Made by a program: the position numbers and the translations under genes
Assembly: GCF_900112065.1 (NCBI RefSeq)
Contig: NZ_FOKE01000002.1
Location: 725,671 to 789,670, forward strand
Direction: 5' to 3'
Source: Cohnella sp. OV330
GTDB taxonomy: Bacteria > Bacillota > Bacilli > Paenibacillales > Paenibacillaceae
Length of the DNA: 64,000 nucleotides
Shown here: positions 55,070 to 63,965 of the stretch, piece by piece
Position numbering within the stretch: position 1 is the first letter of the stretch
Layout of the letters: each line of letters starts with the position of its first letter
The notes under the pieces: generated by a model
The model's input: only the letters and a program-made list of their open reading frames with translations
Told to the model about the DNA's origin: nothing
The model's database searches: none

Positions 55070-55618
55070 AATAGGTGTAAGTAAATCGGGAGATAACCAG
55101 AATTCTATGACCGCTGGCTCTCGAGGCCCAACACTCATTCAAGACGTCCATCTTCTTGAAAAGCTTGCTCATTTCAATCGCGAACGAGTCCCTGAACGTG
55201 TTGTGCATGCCAAAGGTGCCGGTGCACACGCCTGTCTTCTTCATACGGGATGCCATTAAATTTCCGGATTTCATCCATACGCAGAAACGACACCCTCGAA
55301 CTCATCTTAAAAACCCAAACGCAGTATGGGATTTTTGGTCTTTGTCTCCCGAGTCCTTGCATCAAGTATCCATTTTGATGTCTGATCGCGGTATCCCTGC
55401 TACGCTCCGTCATATGCATGGATATGGAAGTCATACGTTTAAGTGGGTCAATGCGGATGGACAAGGGGAATGGGTTAAGTATCATTTCAAAACCGAACAG
55501 GGAGTAAAAAATCTGGATGTCGAGCTAGCTGCCAAATTGGCCGGTGAAAATCGACCCGGAATGGGGAATTGCGGTCGCCGAAGGGCTTGGTTTAAAAGTT
55601 ACAGAGTTGGCTTTATAA
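55070..55618 (+). pseudogene. katA: Catalase pseudogene with two internal deletions
   Basis: Three catalase segments are readable in three successive frames. (1) [20 protein letters not shown] to HAKGAGAH at about 55091-55229. (2) [15 protein letters not shown] to AAKLAGEN at 55228-55552, which contains the [16 protein letters not shown] and [13 protein letters not shown] signatures. (3) [14 protein letters not shown], the catalase C-terminus, at 55553-55618. About 65 codons between 1 and 2 and roughly 260 between 2 and 3 are missing compared with KatA-type enzymes, and each junction shifts the frame. The N-terminal start is also lost. The terminator is still present. The heme and active-site regions are incomplete, so no functional catalase is made. 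Confidence 0.88.
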
Positions 55619-55631
55619 CGGTATCTTATTG

Positions 55632-55686
55632 AAAAAAGAGCAGTTATTCACAGCTAATCATAGCCTGTGCAGCTGCTCTTTTTTTT
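55632..55686 (+). terminator. Retained terminator of the catalase pseudogene
   Basis: AAAAAAGAGCAG pairs with CTGCTCTTTTTT, with an internal CACAG/CTGTG stem, followed by a long T-run. It lies directly after the pseudogene stop. Confidence 0.8.
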
Positions 55687-55758
55687 GTTGCGTTATCGAA
55701 AGCTCCAATCAAATCGCAGCTTGATCGAGAAATGTTAACCTGCATGCTCTTTAATGGA

Positions 55759-56196
55759 TTACCCCAAGAACGATTTCAGCATCCATACATGCTTTTCGAG
55801 CGAGTAGTGAATCGCCAAAAGCATATCCCCGGTTGTCTCGTCGCCCTCGCGGTTAGCGATATTCATTCCTTCTTTAAGCTCGCTCACAATCGTTCCAAAA
55901 TCGGCTACGAGCGTGCGAACCATCTCCATAGCGCTCTCGTTACCCACTGCATCTTTTACCGTTGCGGTTTCCATAATTCCATTCATAGTCGCTACTGGGC
56001 TGCCGCCTAATGCCAGCAGCCGCTCGGCAAGATTGTCCACATGAAGCCCGGCTTCCGTATATAGTTCTTCAAACTTCACATGTAAAGTGAAGAACTGTTG
56101 ACCCTTGACGTACCAGTGATAGTTATGGAGTTTGGTGAACAATAGACTCCAGTTCGCGATCTGCGTGTTTAGCACTTCCATAAGCTTTTCAGACAT
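55759..56196 (-). CDS. dps: Dps/MrgA-type ferritin-like DNA-protection protein
   Basis: 145 residues. The ferroxidase-site residues are present in LHNYHWYVKGQQFFTLHVKFEELY and GLHVDNLAER. Dps forms 12-mers that oxidise and store iron and protect DNA from peroxide. The start at 56196 (MSEKLM) has AAAAGGAG seven bases upstream. Convergent with the dead catalase gene. No convincing PerR box was seen upstream. Confidence 0.92.
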   Translation of the reverse strand: MSEKLMEVLNTQIANWSLLFTKLHNYHWYVKGQQFFTLHVKFEELYTEAGLHVDNLAERLLALGGSPVATMNGIMETATVKDAVGNESAMEMVRTLVADFGTIVSELKEGMNIANREGDETTGDMLLAIHYSLEKHVWMLKSFLG

Positions 56197-56318
56197 AAAA
56201 AGGCTCCTTTTCAATTTAGCTTCATTTGGCAGGACCCACTATAACATACCGAATAATCGCTGTATACGTGGTTTTCCAACTATAAGATAAAGCTATAAGA
56301 GGCATAGAGAGATTGATA

Positions 56319-56347
56319 TTGATCGTGCAAACGACTGTTTATACAAT
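56319..56347 (+). promoter_or_regulatory. Predicted promoter of the alpha/beta hydrolase gene
   Basis: TTGATC (56319-56324) and TACAAT (56342-56347) are separated by 17 bases. The start codon is 51 bases downstream. Confidence 0.6.
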
Positions 56348-56398
56348 GGTGTTACATCTCATCCCTACCAAAATCCTAATGGAAGCGAAGTGTGAAGC

Positions 56399-57238
56399 AT
56401 GGCTAAAATATTAGTCGGAGAAGAAAATGGGCACCCTATTCAGTTGTATTTTGAAGATCTTGGCGCAGGCAAGCCTGTAATTTTGGTCCATGGTTGGCCA
56501 CTGAGCGGGCGTTCGTGGGAGGGTCAAGTTCCGGCGCTCATCGATGCAGGTTACCGCGTGATTACTTATGACCGCCGCGGATTCGGACAATCCTCCCAAC
56601 CGTGGAACGGTTACGACTATGATACGTTTGCGGCGGATCTCCATACGCTTATCGAACAACTGGATCTGAAGGACGTGACGCTGGTCGGATTTTCGATGGG
56701 TGGCGGGGAGGTAGCCCGTTACATTGGCACATACGGAACAAGCCGCGTCAAAAAGGCGGTGTTGGCTGCCGCGGTTCCGCCGTTCTTTTATAAATCTGCC
56801 GAGCATCCGGAAGGCGGTCTGGATGAAGCCACCATTCAGGGCTTCCAGGACGGTTTGAAAAAAGACCGCGTCGCCTTCCTTGACGGCTTCACGCGCAATT
56901 TCTTTAAAGCAGGGGATCGAACCGACCTGGTCAGCGAGTCGTTCCGTGCTTACAACCTTGATATTGCTTCTAATGCTTCGCCAAAGGGGACGCTGGATTG
57001 CATCGATGCCTTCGGCCGGACGGATTTCCGTGGCGATTTGGCGAAGTTCGATATCCCGTTGCTCGTTATCCACGGCGATTCCGATGCGATCGTGGCGCTT
57101 GAGGTGAGCGGTCAACTTTCCCATGAAGCTGTTCCAGGCAGTCAACTCGTCGTCATTGAAGGTGGACCGCATGGTTTGAATGCGACTCACCCTGAACAAT
57201 TCAATGCCGCTCTGATTCAGTTCCTGAATACGAAATGA
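56399..57238 (+). CDS. Alpha/beta hydrolase (non-heme chloroperoxidase/arylesterase-like)
   Basis: 279 residues. Oxyanion motif HGWPLSGRSW, nucleophile elbow GFSMGGGE (Ser99), acid in IHGDSDAIV and histidine in GGPHGLNATHPEQF. This pattern is typical of the cofactor-free haloperoxidase/arylesterase subgroup. Perhydrolase side activity is known in the family, but the natural substrate is unknown. The ribosome site is weak. Monocistronic. Confidence 0.88.
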   Translation: MAKILVGEENGHPIQLYFEDLGAGKPVILVHGWPLSGRSWEGQVPALIDAGYRVITYDRRGFGQSSQPWNGYDYDTFAADLHTLIEQLDLKDVTLVGFSMGGGEVARYIGTYGTSRVKKAVLAAAVPPFFYKSAEHPEGGLDEATIQGFQDGLKKDRVAFLDGFTRNFFKAGDRTDLVSESFRAYNLDIASNASPKGTLDCIDAFGRTDFRGDLAKFDIPLLVIHGDSDAIVALEVSGQLSHEAVPGSQLVVIEGGPHGLNATHPEQFNAALIQFLNTK

Positions 57239-57280
57239 AGGAACAACGAATGAGCGCTTGATGAAAAGGCGTGAACGGCG

Positions 57281-57324
57281 ACCCATAAGAAGGACACTTT
57301 GAAAAAGGTGGCTCTCTTATGGGT
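57281..57324. other. Inverted repeat between the hydrolase and yesN genes
   Basis: ACCCATAAGA (57281-57290) and TCTTATGGGT (57315-57324) are perfect arms around a 24-base loop containing a smaller helix. No T-run. It lies between converging genes and may act as a weak terminator. Confidence 0.55.
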
Positions 57325-57346
57325 CAGTTATGTAGAGAACAGTTCA

Positions 57347-58906
57347 TCATGGGGTTTCAAACAGCCTTCGCTGGCTTCGGAATTCCAGCGCCGTGATGCC
57401 TTCGGTGTCCTTGAATATTCTCGTAAAATGCTTGACGTTTTCGAATCCAACCTGATTACTGATCTCGTACACCTTCAAATCGGAGCGCACCAGCAGCTCC
57501 TTCGCCTTGTCCAGCCTTAACCGGCGAACATAGTTCGAGAAGCTCTCGCCGCTATATTCTTGGAAGGCATGGCTAAAATACGAGTAATTAAGCGAGAAAT
57601 GGTTGGACACGACCGCCATGTTCAAATCGTCCGCATAATGCGTCTGCAAATAGGCGACAACTTTTTGCATCGTATTTTGATCCGCCGGCGCTTGCTCTCT
57701 TCGATCTTGGATGAACCGATCCAGACGATCGAGAAGCTGCTCGACGGCAATGTAATACTCTTCAAATCGATCGAAGTTCCCGATGTGACCGACTTGGGCG
57801 TACGTCCCTAACAAGCCGAGCACTTTATACCCGTAGATGCGGAACAACTTGTCGAACAGCTCCTCGTTAAGCAGCTGGCTAATACGTTCCAGATAGCCGA
57901 TCTCACAGCTGCAAATAACGCGAATATCGAGGATTTGATCGAGAAGCTGCTTGATTTCATCCCCGCGTCCCATTCCGATGAGATTCAACAATCGTTGAAT
58001 TAATTCTACCGGAACGACATGCCGCTCGTTGCGTTCGCTTATGCTGGCGTAGTCCAGCACATCGCGTTCTGGAATCACGATTCTATATTTCAAAGTTTGC
58101 TTCGCTTGGCTGTATGCCCACCTTATTCGCTCTATCCCTTGAACGGACTCGCTAATCGCGATTCGCAGCCGCGACTCATATCCACGCAGCCTCCACCGTT
58201 CCGCCGCCCGGTAGAACATAACCGGATCGCGTGCGATCATAATCGTTCCGCCTTCTCCATCGCGCGTGAGTATCCAATCCATATGCTCTTGTAAAAGCTC
58301 AGCGATTTGATTTCTGAAAGAGGCAGCATCCGTACTGCCAGTCTGCGATCCTGCACCGCGTCGCGCAAACAAGCCCAGCGTATATCCAGCATCCAACCAG
58401 CTAAAGCCGGCTTGCTTCAGCTTGTTCTGTGTTATCGCATCATCCACATCCTTTTGGGTCAAATGCTGGGTAACGATCTCGGCAGCAACAAGGCTGGCCT
58501 CTTCGCCCGCTTTATCTGCTCGCTCTTCTCTTATTCTAATGTCCCGCATCAATCGCTCAAGGACGGCAAATAGTTCCTCCCGCATCACAGGCTTCACGAG
58601 ATAATCCTTCACGGCATAGCGAATCGCCTTCTGCGCATACAGGAATTGATTATACCCGGAGAGCAGCACAATCTCGGGCCTTACGGGATGCTCTTGCAGT
58701 TGCTCGAGCAGTTCGATCCCATCCATAATCGGCATGCGGATATCCGTGAACATCATATCCGCAGGCTCCTGGCTAAGCAGCTTCAACGCCTCTTGTCCAT
58801 TCTCGGCAAACCGGTAGTTGAACTGATTGGGAAACTGCCTCTCGATCAACGATTGCAAACCTCTCCGAATAATCTTCTCGTCGTCGACGATGAGCAAGCT
58901 AATCAT
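57347..58906 (-). CDS. YesN-type response regulator (third copy)
   Basis: 519 residues. Receiver domain with Asp55 (MFTDIRMPI) and Lys in YLVKPVMREE, and a C-terminal AraC HTH (about 415-515, NYSYFSHAFQEYSGESF, HFTRIFKDTEGITALEF). It overlaps the kinase gene by eight bases. No target sugar gene lies downstream, so its regulon must be upstream or elsewhere. Confidence 0.92.
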   Translation of the reverse strand: MISLLIVDDEKIIRRGLQSLIERQFPNQFNYRFAENGQEALKLLSQEPADMMFTDIRMPIMDGIELLEQLQEHPVRPEIVLLSGYNQFLYAQKAIRYAVKDYLVKPVMREELFAVLERLMRDIRIREERADKAGEEASLVAAEIVTQHLTQKDVDDAITQNKLKQAGFSWLDAGYTLGLFARRGAGSQTGSTDAASFRNQIAELLQEHMDWILTRDGEGGTIMIARDPVMFYRAAERWRLRGYESRLRIAISESVQGIERIRWAYSQAKQTLKYRIVIPERDVLDYASISERNERHVVPVELIQRLLNLIGMGRGDEIKQLLDQILDIRVICSCEIGYLERISQLLNEELFDKLFRIYGYKVLGLLGTYAQVGHIGNFDRFEEYYIAVEQLLDRLDRFIQDRREQAPADQNTMQKVVAYLQTHYADDLNMAVVSNHFSLNYSYFSHAFQEYSGESFSNYVRRLRLDKAKELLVRSDLKVYEISNQVGFENVKHFTRIFKDTEGITALEFRSQRRLFETP

Positions 58907-60785
58907 CGATGTATAATCCCCCTCTCATGACCCGATAGGGCAAAGTCATGATGATGCGCGTATAGCTTCCTTCCTCGCTCTCGATCTGAATCCCATATTC
59001 GGTCCCATAGCTCATCACTAAGCGTTGGTCTACATTACGAAGTCCGATTCCGTTGCTGTCCTGGTTATTTTTGCGGACGAATAATTGCCGGGCATCCTGG
59101 TAAGCGGACTCTTCCATTCGCAGCATTCGATTCAATAAGCCCAGCTTCTCTTCCGGTATGCCGCAGCCGCTGTCAGTGATCTCTATGACAGTAGCTTGAT
59201 CGCGCCGGGCGGCCGAGATCGTAATGACAAGATTTCCGTCGCTGGAATGCATACGGCTCATCCCATGCTTGATTGCATTCTCGACTGCGGGCTGAAGCGA
59301 CATTTTGAGCGATTCCTGCCTGAGGCATTCCGGTGCGATCGACAATCGGAGATCAAGTCTTCCATCATAACGGATGTTCATGACAGATACATAATGCTGG
59401 ACATGCTGAATCTCATCGGAGAGCATCACGTGATCCCGCTTCCATTCCATCGAATACCGCATCATACCGCCTAGCGAGGTCATGATTTCCGATATCAAGT
59501 ACTGCCCTTCAATCTCCGCCAGCATCTTGACGTTCTCCAGCGTATTGTAGAGGAAGTGGGAATCGATCTGGTTCTTCAGCGCCCGAAGCTCGGCTTCTTT
59601 GCCTGCCGCCTGCCTAGTTGCCTGCTCTTGAATGAGCTCGTTAATCTTCAAAATGAGCTTACGGTAATGCAAGCCCAGCTCTCCTACCTCATCGGTACCG
59701 GTGACCGGCGGCAGTTCGACGTCGAAGTTACCGCTTCTTAACTCTTCCATCGATTCTCTTAACGCCTTAAGCCTGCGCAATATCATAGCCTGCATCGAGT
59801 AAGACAGCAGTACGAGAAATGCCGCTAACAACAAAATGAGTATCATGTATCGAACTCTGGAATGGTGAATGCCTTCCATCGTGTCCGCAAGACTAACCAT
59901 ATTGACCAGATGTACGTCGATCGTCGGAATGTAGCTCTGAATCGCCAAGTAGGACCGCCCATCAACCTTGAACTGTACCGTCTCGTGGTCTGTATTACTC
60001 GTCAGCTTCACGCCGTTCAGCAATTGCTCCGCGCTGTGCTGCTCGAACACGGGCGAAGCCTTCAAGCTGAATACCTGTCCGCTCCTTGCGACTACGATCA
60101 GCTGGGCGTTCGCGCTCTGCACGCTGCTGAACGTTCGAGAGAAGAAATTCGACAGCTTCATCGATATTTCCAGTATCCCGTTATGCGTTACGTTGTCCGG
60201 ATACTTGAATTCCTGCAAGTACGTCATGAAGGGCTCGTCCGACGATGGTTCGGAAGGCGCACCGGTAAGGACGGCATTCTCCTGCATCTCCCACCAGGGC
60301 AAACCGCTTTGCTTCATCACCTCATCATGCCAAGGCTTGTCCTGAATACGCGATTCCTGTAGGATGACTGGCCATATCTCGTTCACATAAAGGTTGTCCG
60401 TGAACAACCGGACATTCGCGATTCGCGGATTGTTGAAAAGAAAGTATTGAAAGCTGTTGACCACATCTTTTTTAATATGAAGAACATACGCTGTATCCTG
60501 CGTTTGTTCAATTTGCAGAAAACGGTTCATTTCCCGATTGGATAAGGCAAGCTGACCGGTCCATTCCATCAGTTCCATGTTATTTTCAATGTTCGTCTTC
60601 TCGACCGCCAGCGCATTCTCGTTGTTCTTTGTCAATTCTTCCATTGCCTTGGCGGACTCTTCATTCAGCGTATACCAGGAGAATAGAACAACCGGAATGA
60701 TGATAACGAACACAAAGGACAGAATCAGCTTGGCTTGAAGCGAAAATTTAAACGTAAACGCACGTCTCTCCAGTAACCAACGGAT
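58899..60785 (-). CDS. YesM-type histidine kinase with apparent non-standard start codon
   Basis: About 628 residues if started at 60785. Membrane spans lie near residues 18-40 and 300-325. His_kinase contains QIDSHFLYNTLE (the usual Pro before the phospho-histidine is Ser) and HATPase contains ITDSGCGIP and GIGLRNVDQRL. Homology-like coding sequence (IRWLLERRAFTFKFSLQAKL) extends 24 codons upstream of the first GTG (60713) to an ATC at 60785, which has GGGAG nine bases upstream; a stop codon lies just beyond. Either ATC serves as the start, or an ATG has been lost by point mutation and a shorter, damaged protein is made. Confidence 0.85.
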   Translation of the reverse strand: MRWLLERRAFTFKFSLQAKLILSFVFVIIIPVVLFSWYTLNEESAKAMEELTKNNENALAVEKTNIENNMELMEWTGQLALSNREMNRFLQIEQTQDTAYVLHIKKDVVNSFQYFLFNNPRIANVRLFTDNLYVNEIWPVILQESRIQDKPWHDEVMKQSGLPWWEMQENAVLTGAPSEPSSDEPFMTYLQEFKYPDNVTHNGILEISMKLSNFFSRTFSSVQSANAQLIVVARSGQVFSLKASPVFEQHSAEQLLNGVKLTSNTDHETVQFKVDGRSYLAIQSYIPTIDVHLVNMVSLADTMEGIHHSRVRYMILILLLAAFLVLLSYSMQAMILRRLKALRESMEELRSGNFDVELPPVTGTDEVGELGLHYRKLILKINELIQEQATRQAAGKEAELRALKNQIDSHFLYNTLENVKMLAEIEGQYLISEIMTSLGGMMRYSMEWKRDHVMLSDEIQHVQHYVSVMNIRYDGRLDLRLSIAPECLRQESLKMSLQPAVENAIKHGMSRMHSSDGNLVITISAARRDQATVIEITDSGCGIPEEKLGLLNRMLRMEESAYQDARQLFVRKNNQDSNGIGLRNVDQRLVMSYGTEYGIQIESEEGSYTRIIMTLPYRVMRGGLYIDD

Positions 60786-60836
60786 CGCTGCGATCTCCCA
60801 TCACCTGCTTCACATCCTGCTGCTTCCTCTATAGAA

Positions 60837-62534
60837 CTATGGATTGGGCGACGACATCAACTTCCGTACATTTCGTTCATAGGCTGCTTGGCGGCTAGCT
60901 AAGATGGCTTCATGCTCGGGATCCTCGGTAGTTGCGTTCATGAATTCGGCGAACAGTTGATCGAATTCAGCATCCGACTTGGACATCAGCAGCTTCGGCA
61001 GCGTCTCTGCCCAGAGCCGCGTGTTCTGGTCTTCCGCAATACCTTCCTTCGTCGTCGGGTCCGGATCGAGATTATCGAACTCGCTCATGCTGATCGTCTT
61101 GCCCTTCGTCCAATCGGCAATCTGTTTGGCAGGATCACTATCAGGCGGAGCCCATGCCAGATTCATGTTCGTATCCATGAGCATCCAGTACATATAAGAA
61201 CCGCCGTATTGGCTATCGAACGCTTGACGGTCGGTGTTGAGCAGATGCTCGACCTCCGGCAGGAACTGATCTTTGCCGTCTATCGTATCGTAGGTAACGC
61301 CCTTCTTTCCTAAGTACAGATCCTTGTTCCCCTCTTCACTGAGCAAATAGCCGAGGAAGGCAATTGCCCGCTTCTTATCCTTGACGTTCTTCGAGATGAG
61401 GGTCACCGTCCAACCGGAGATGTCGTTTCCTGCAAGCGTTGGCTCATCATGCGCATCATTCGCCGGACCATCAATCGCGATATACGCCTTATTCGGGTCC
61501 TTCTGATACAAAGCTTGGTTGATCTCCGTAAAATCAGACCACTGATACAGCATGGCAAAATAGCGCCCTTGCGATATTTTTTCATCCTTTTCCAGACGTT
61601 TTTCATCAATAAAGACATCTGTCGGCATCAGCCCGTCCTCATTCGCTTGGCGGAACACCTTCAGCCATTTCAGATAGGTGGGATCGCTTCGACGGTCGTA
61701 CAATTTGCCGTTTTTCTGCTGCGGAATCGCTAAGAAGTTCTGAAGATACGCTTCCAGCGAATAGTTGCCGGTCTCCGTAAATTCATGCAGGCCGATCGGA
61801 ATGAGCGGCTGGCCGTCCACTTCCGGAAACTTCTCTTTCGCAGCCTTCAGCGCGCCGAGAAACCCTTCCGGCGTGCTCATATCCGGCTTCCCAAGCGCCT
61901 CATACATGTCTTTCCGAACAACAAAAGTCTGATTAGACGTAAAAAGCCGACCATATTTTCGATAATCCGCAGGGGATGAAGATGCATTCGGGTAGCCATA
62001 CACATGGCCGTCAGCCTGTGTATACCAGCTAAGCTTCGCGGGGTCTGCTACTTTAAAGAAATAAGGATCATACTGATCCGCCAGCTCATTCAATGGAAGC
62101 ACCATGTCTCCCTTGATCATCTTCTGCACGGCATCCTCGTACCAGCCTAACGTGATGAAGTCGGGGAGCGACCTTGCTGCCATCATCGTGTTGAGCTTCT
62201 CGCCGGCGTCGCCTGCAGGCACGATAAAGTTCAAGCTGACGCCCGTCTTCTTCGTTATATAATCGGAAACGACGTTGCCTCCCCACTTGCTGGTGAACCA
62301 ATCGAAATTGATATACCAGTCAAACGTAATCGGTGACGTGTCCAGCTTCCAGGCAGGCTCATCCGGAGAAATTTTCTTTTGAGAAGCATCTGCATCCACA
62401 AGAGTGGCGTTGGCGTTCGTATGAGTATCAGCAGTGCCATTGCTCGCTGTGCCGGCGCTCCCGGAACAAGCCGCTAACGTCCAGCATATCATCAGAGTAG
62501 ATAACAGCATGGCCGATGTACGTATTTTAAACAT
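60837..62534 (-). CDS. LplA-type sugar-binding lipoprotein, without permeases
   Basis: 565 residues. The signal peptide ends in lipobox LAAC (Cys23), and the rest is the large solute-binding domain. AAAGGAG lies eight bases before the ATG. It is followed by a YesM/YesN pair, but no permease gene is adjacent. The expected place upstream is occupied by a terminator and an IS3 element. It may serve as a signal-presenting binding protein for the kinase, or be a leftover of a disrupted importer. Confidence 0.9.
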   Translation of the reverse strand: MFKIRTSAMLLSTLMICWTLAACSGSAGTASNGTADTHTNANATLVDADASQKKISPDEPAWKLDTSPITFDWYINFDWFTSKWGGNVVSDYITKKTGVSLNFIVPAGDAGEKLNTMMAARSLPDFITLGWYEDAVQKMIKGDMVLPLNELADQYDPYFFKVADPAKLSWYTQADGHVYGYPNASSSPADYRKYGRLFTSNQTFVVRKDMYEALGKPDMSTPEGFLGALKAAKEKFPEVDGQPLIPIGLHEFTETGNYSLEAYLQNFLAIPQQKNGKLYDRRSDPTYLKWLKVFRQANEDGLMPTDVFIDEKRLEKDEKISQGRYFAMLYQWSDFTEINQALYQKDPNKAYIAIDGPANDAHDEPTLAGNDISGWTVTLISKNVKDKKRAIAFLGYLLSEEGNKDLYLGKKGVTYDTIDGKDQFLPEVEHLLNTDRQAFDSQYGGSYMYWMLMDTNMNLAWAPPDSDPAKQIADWTKGKTISMSEFDNLDPDPTTKEGIAEDQNTRLWAETLPKLLMSKSDAEFDQLFAEFMNATTEDPEHEAILASRQAAYERNVRKLMSSPNP

Positions 62535-62671
62535 TCATTTTTCTCCTTTAAAGGTATAAATTACCATATATAAGCAGGATAATGCTTTAACATTCCCTCA
62601 ATTAACTGCTAGTATAAAGGTTATCGCAAGCAAAAGGAACAACAGGGCTCACTTTTTAGCGGTCAACACGA

Positions 62672-62717
62672 AAAAGCGAGCAAGACAAGGAAATATTCCT
62701 TCGTCTTGGCTCGCTTT
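62672..62717. terminator. Strong hairpin terminator upstream of the orphan binding protein
   Basis: A roughly 21-base-pair stem with two single-base bulges, starting AAAAGCGAGC and ending GCTCGCTTTT. A T-run follows on the leftward strand. It would stop transcripts entering from the IS element or from genes that once lay to the right. Confidence 0.85.
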
Positions 62718-62790
62718 TGCAACTAGAATACAAAGTGGACACCTCTTAAGCTCATGAGATAATAAACAAAAATCACGTGAGGTGTCCTAC

Positions 62791-63087
62791 ATGGGCGAGA
62801 TGCGGAAACATTACAGCGAAGCGTTCATCGAACAAACGGTAAAGTTCATTCAGGAACAGACGAAGTCGATTCCCCAGATCGCAGAGGAACTTGACATCCC
62901 CGCCGGCACGCTGAGGAAGTGGATGACCAAGCATCGTAAGTTTGAAAATGAGCCCCTCATGGATCGGGAAACGATTCGTCAGAAGGAAAAACAGATTGCT
63001 TCTCAAGAGCGTGAGATCGAAGATCTCAAGGAAGAGATCGCCATCTTAAAAAAAGCCATGCACATCTTCAGCAAAGAAAGGAACTAA
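62791..63087 (+). CDS. IS3-family transposase OrfA
   Basis: 98 residues. An HTH (FIEQTVKFIQEQTKSIPQIAEELDIPAGTLRKWM) binds the terminal repeats, followed by a leucine-zipper-like coiled coil (about 60-90). GAGGTG lies six bases before the ATG at 62791. Frameshifting at its 3' end yields the OrfAB transposase. Confidence 0.9.
   Translation: MGEMRKHYSEAFIEQTVKFIQEQTKSIPQIAEELDIPAGTLRKWMTKHRKFENEPLMDRETIRQKEKQIASQEREIEDLKEEIAILKKAMHIFSKERN
63048..63055 (+). other. Programmed -1 frameshift site in the IS3 element
   Basis: Seven A residues followed by G, read as A-AAA-AAA in the orfA frame. A -1 slip here joins the orfB frame, which is open from this point through 63965 and has no start codon before 63135. 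Confidence 0.75.
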
Positions 63088-63134
63088 GGTTCCAGTTTGT
63101 CGAAGATCACCGCTCCGAGTTTCGACTGGAGAAG

Positions 63135-63965
63135 ATGTGCGCCGTACTGAATGTCTCTCGGAGCGGTTTTTACAAATGGATGAATGAAAAACTCAAGGAG
63201 ACGAACTACCAAAAACGCCGGAGAGCGCTTCTGCTGCGTATCACTTGGATTTTTACCGACTCCTATTGCCGTTATGGCAGCCCTAAAATCACGAGGATCT
63301 TGCGCAACGAAGGCTGGATCGTCTCCGAGCGTCTGGTGGGACAGATCATGAGTGAGCATGGCCTCAGATCCTGCGTATCCAGGAAGTTTCGTGTAAACAC
63401 GACGGACTCCAACCATGACCTGGCGATTGCGCCTAACGTGCTGAATCAGCAGTTTAAGACGACATTACCGAATGAAGTATGGATGGCCGACATCACCTAC
63501 ATCCCTTGCCGGGAAGGCCGTCTGTATCTGGCCAGCATCATGGACCTGTACACCCGCCGCATCGTCGGCTGGAAGCTCTCAGACCGCATGACGACGGACC
63601 TGGTGCTGGCTGCACTCGAACAGGCTCACGCGTCCGAGCAACCTTCCGAGAGCGTACTGCATCATTCGGACCGAGGCTCTCAGTATGCTTCCGATGCGTA
63701 TCGAGGTCGTCTAGAACAACTTGGCATGCAAGCGAGCATGAGCCGCAAGGGAAATTGTTACGATAATGCCTGCATTGAATCCTTCCACAGCGTGCTGAAA
63801 AAGGAGTTTATTTACTGTACGAAATTCAGGACCAAGGCGCAGGCGCAGCAAGCGATGTTTGAGTACATTGAGCTCTTCTACAACCGTAAAAGAATTCATG
63901 GCTCTTTGGATTACCTATCTCCAGAACAATTCAGAACCCAGTTTTATAACAAGAAGGACAAGTGA
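63135..63965 (+). CDS. IS3-family transposase OrfB (integrase domain)
   Basis: 276 residues from the first ATG; probably made mainly as an OrfAB fusion. HTH_21-type N-terminus and rve integrase core with the DDE triad: WMADITYIP, HHSDRGSQY and NACIESFHSVLKKE. All catalytic residues are present, so it is likely active. Confidence 0.92.
   Translation: MCAVLNVSRSGFYKWMNEKLKETNYQKRRRALLLRITWIFTDSYCRYGSPKITRILRNEGWIVSERLVGQIMSEHGLRSCVSRKFRVNTTDSNHDLAIAPNVLNQQFKTTLPNEVWMADITYIPCREGRLYLASIMDLYTRRIVGWKLSDRMTTDLVLAALEQAHASEQPSESVLHHSDRGSQYASDAYRGRLEQLGMQASMSRKGNCYDNACIESFHSVLKKEFIYCTKFRTKAQAQQAMFEYIELFYNRKRIHGSLDYLSPEQFRTQFYNKKDK

Noticed and set aside
55156..55632. Intact 158-residue novel protein
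   Set aside because: Its central part is clear catalase sequence and its ends are frame-shifted readings of other catalase segments; it is a pseudogene product.
56215..56300. PerR box upstream of dps
   Set aside because: CTATAAG-type repeats are present, but no sequence fits TTATAAT-N-ATTATAA well enough.
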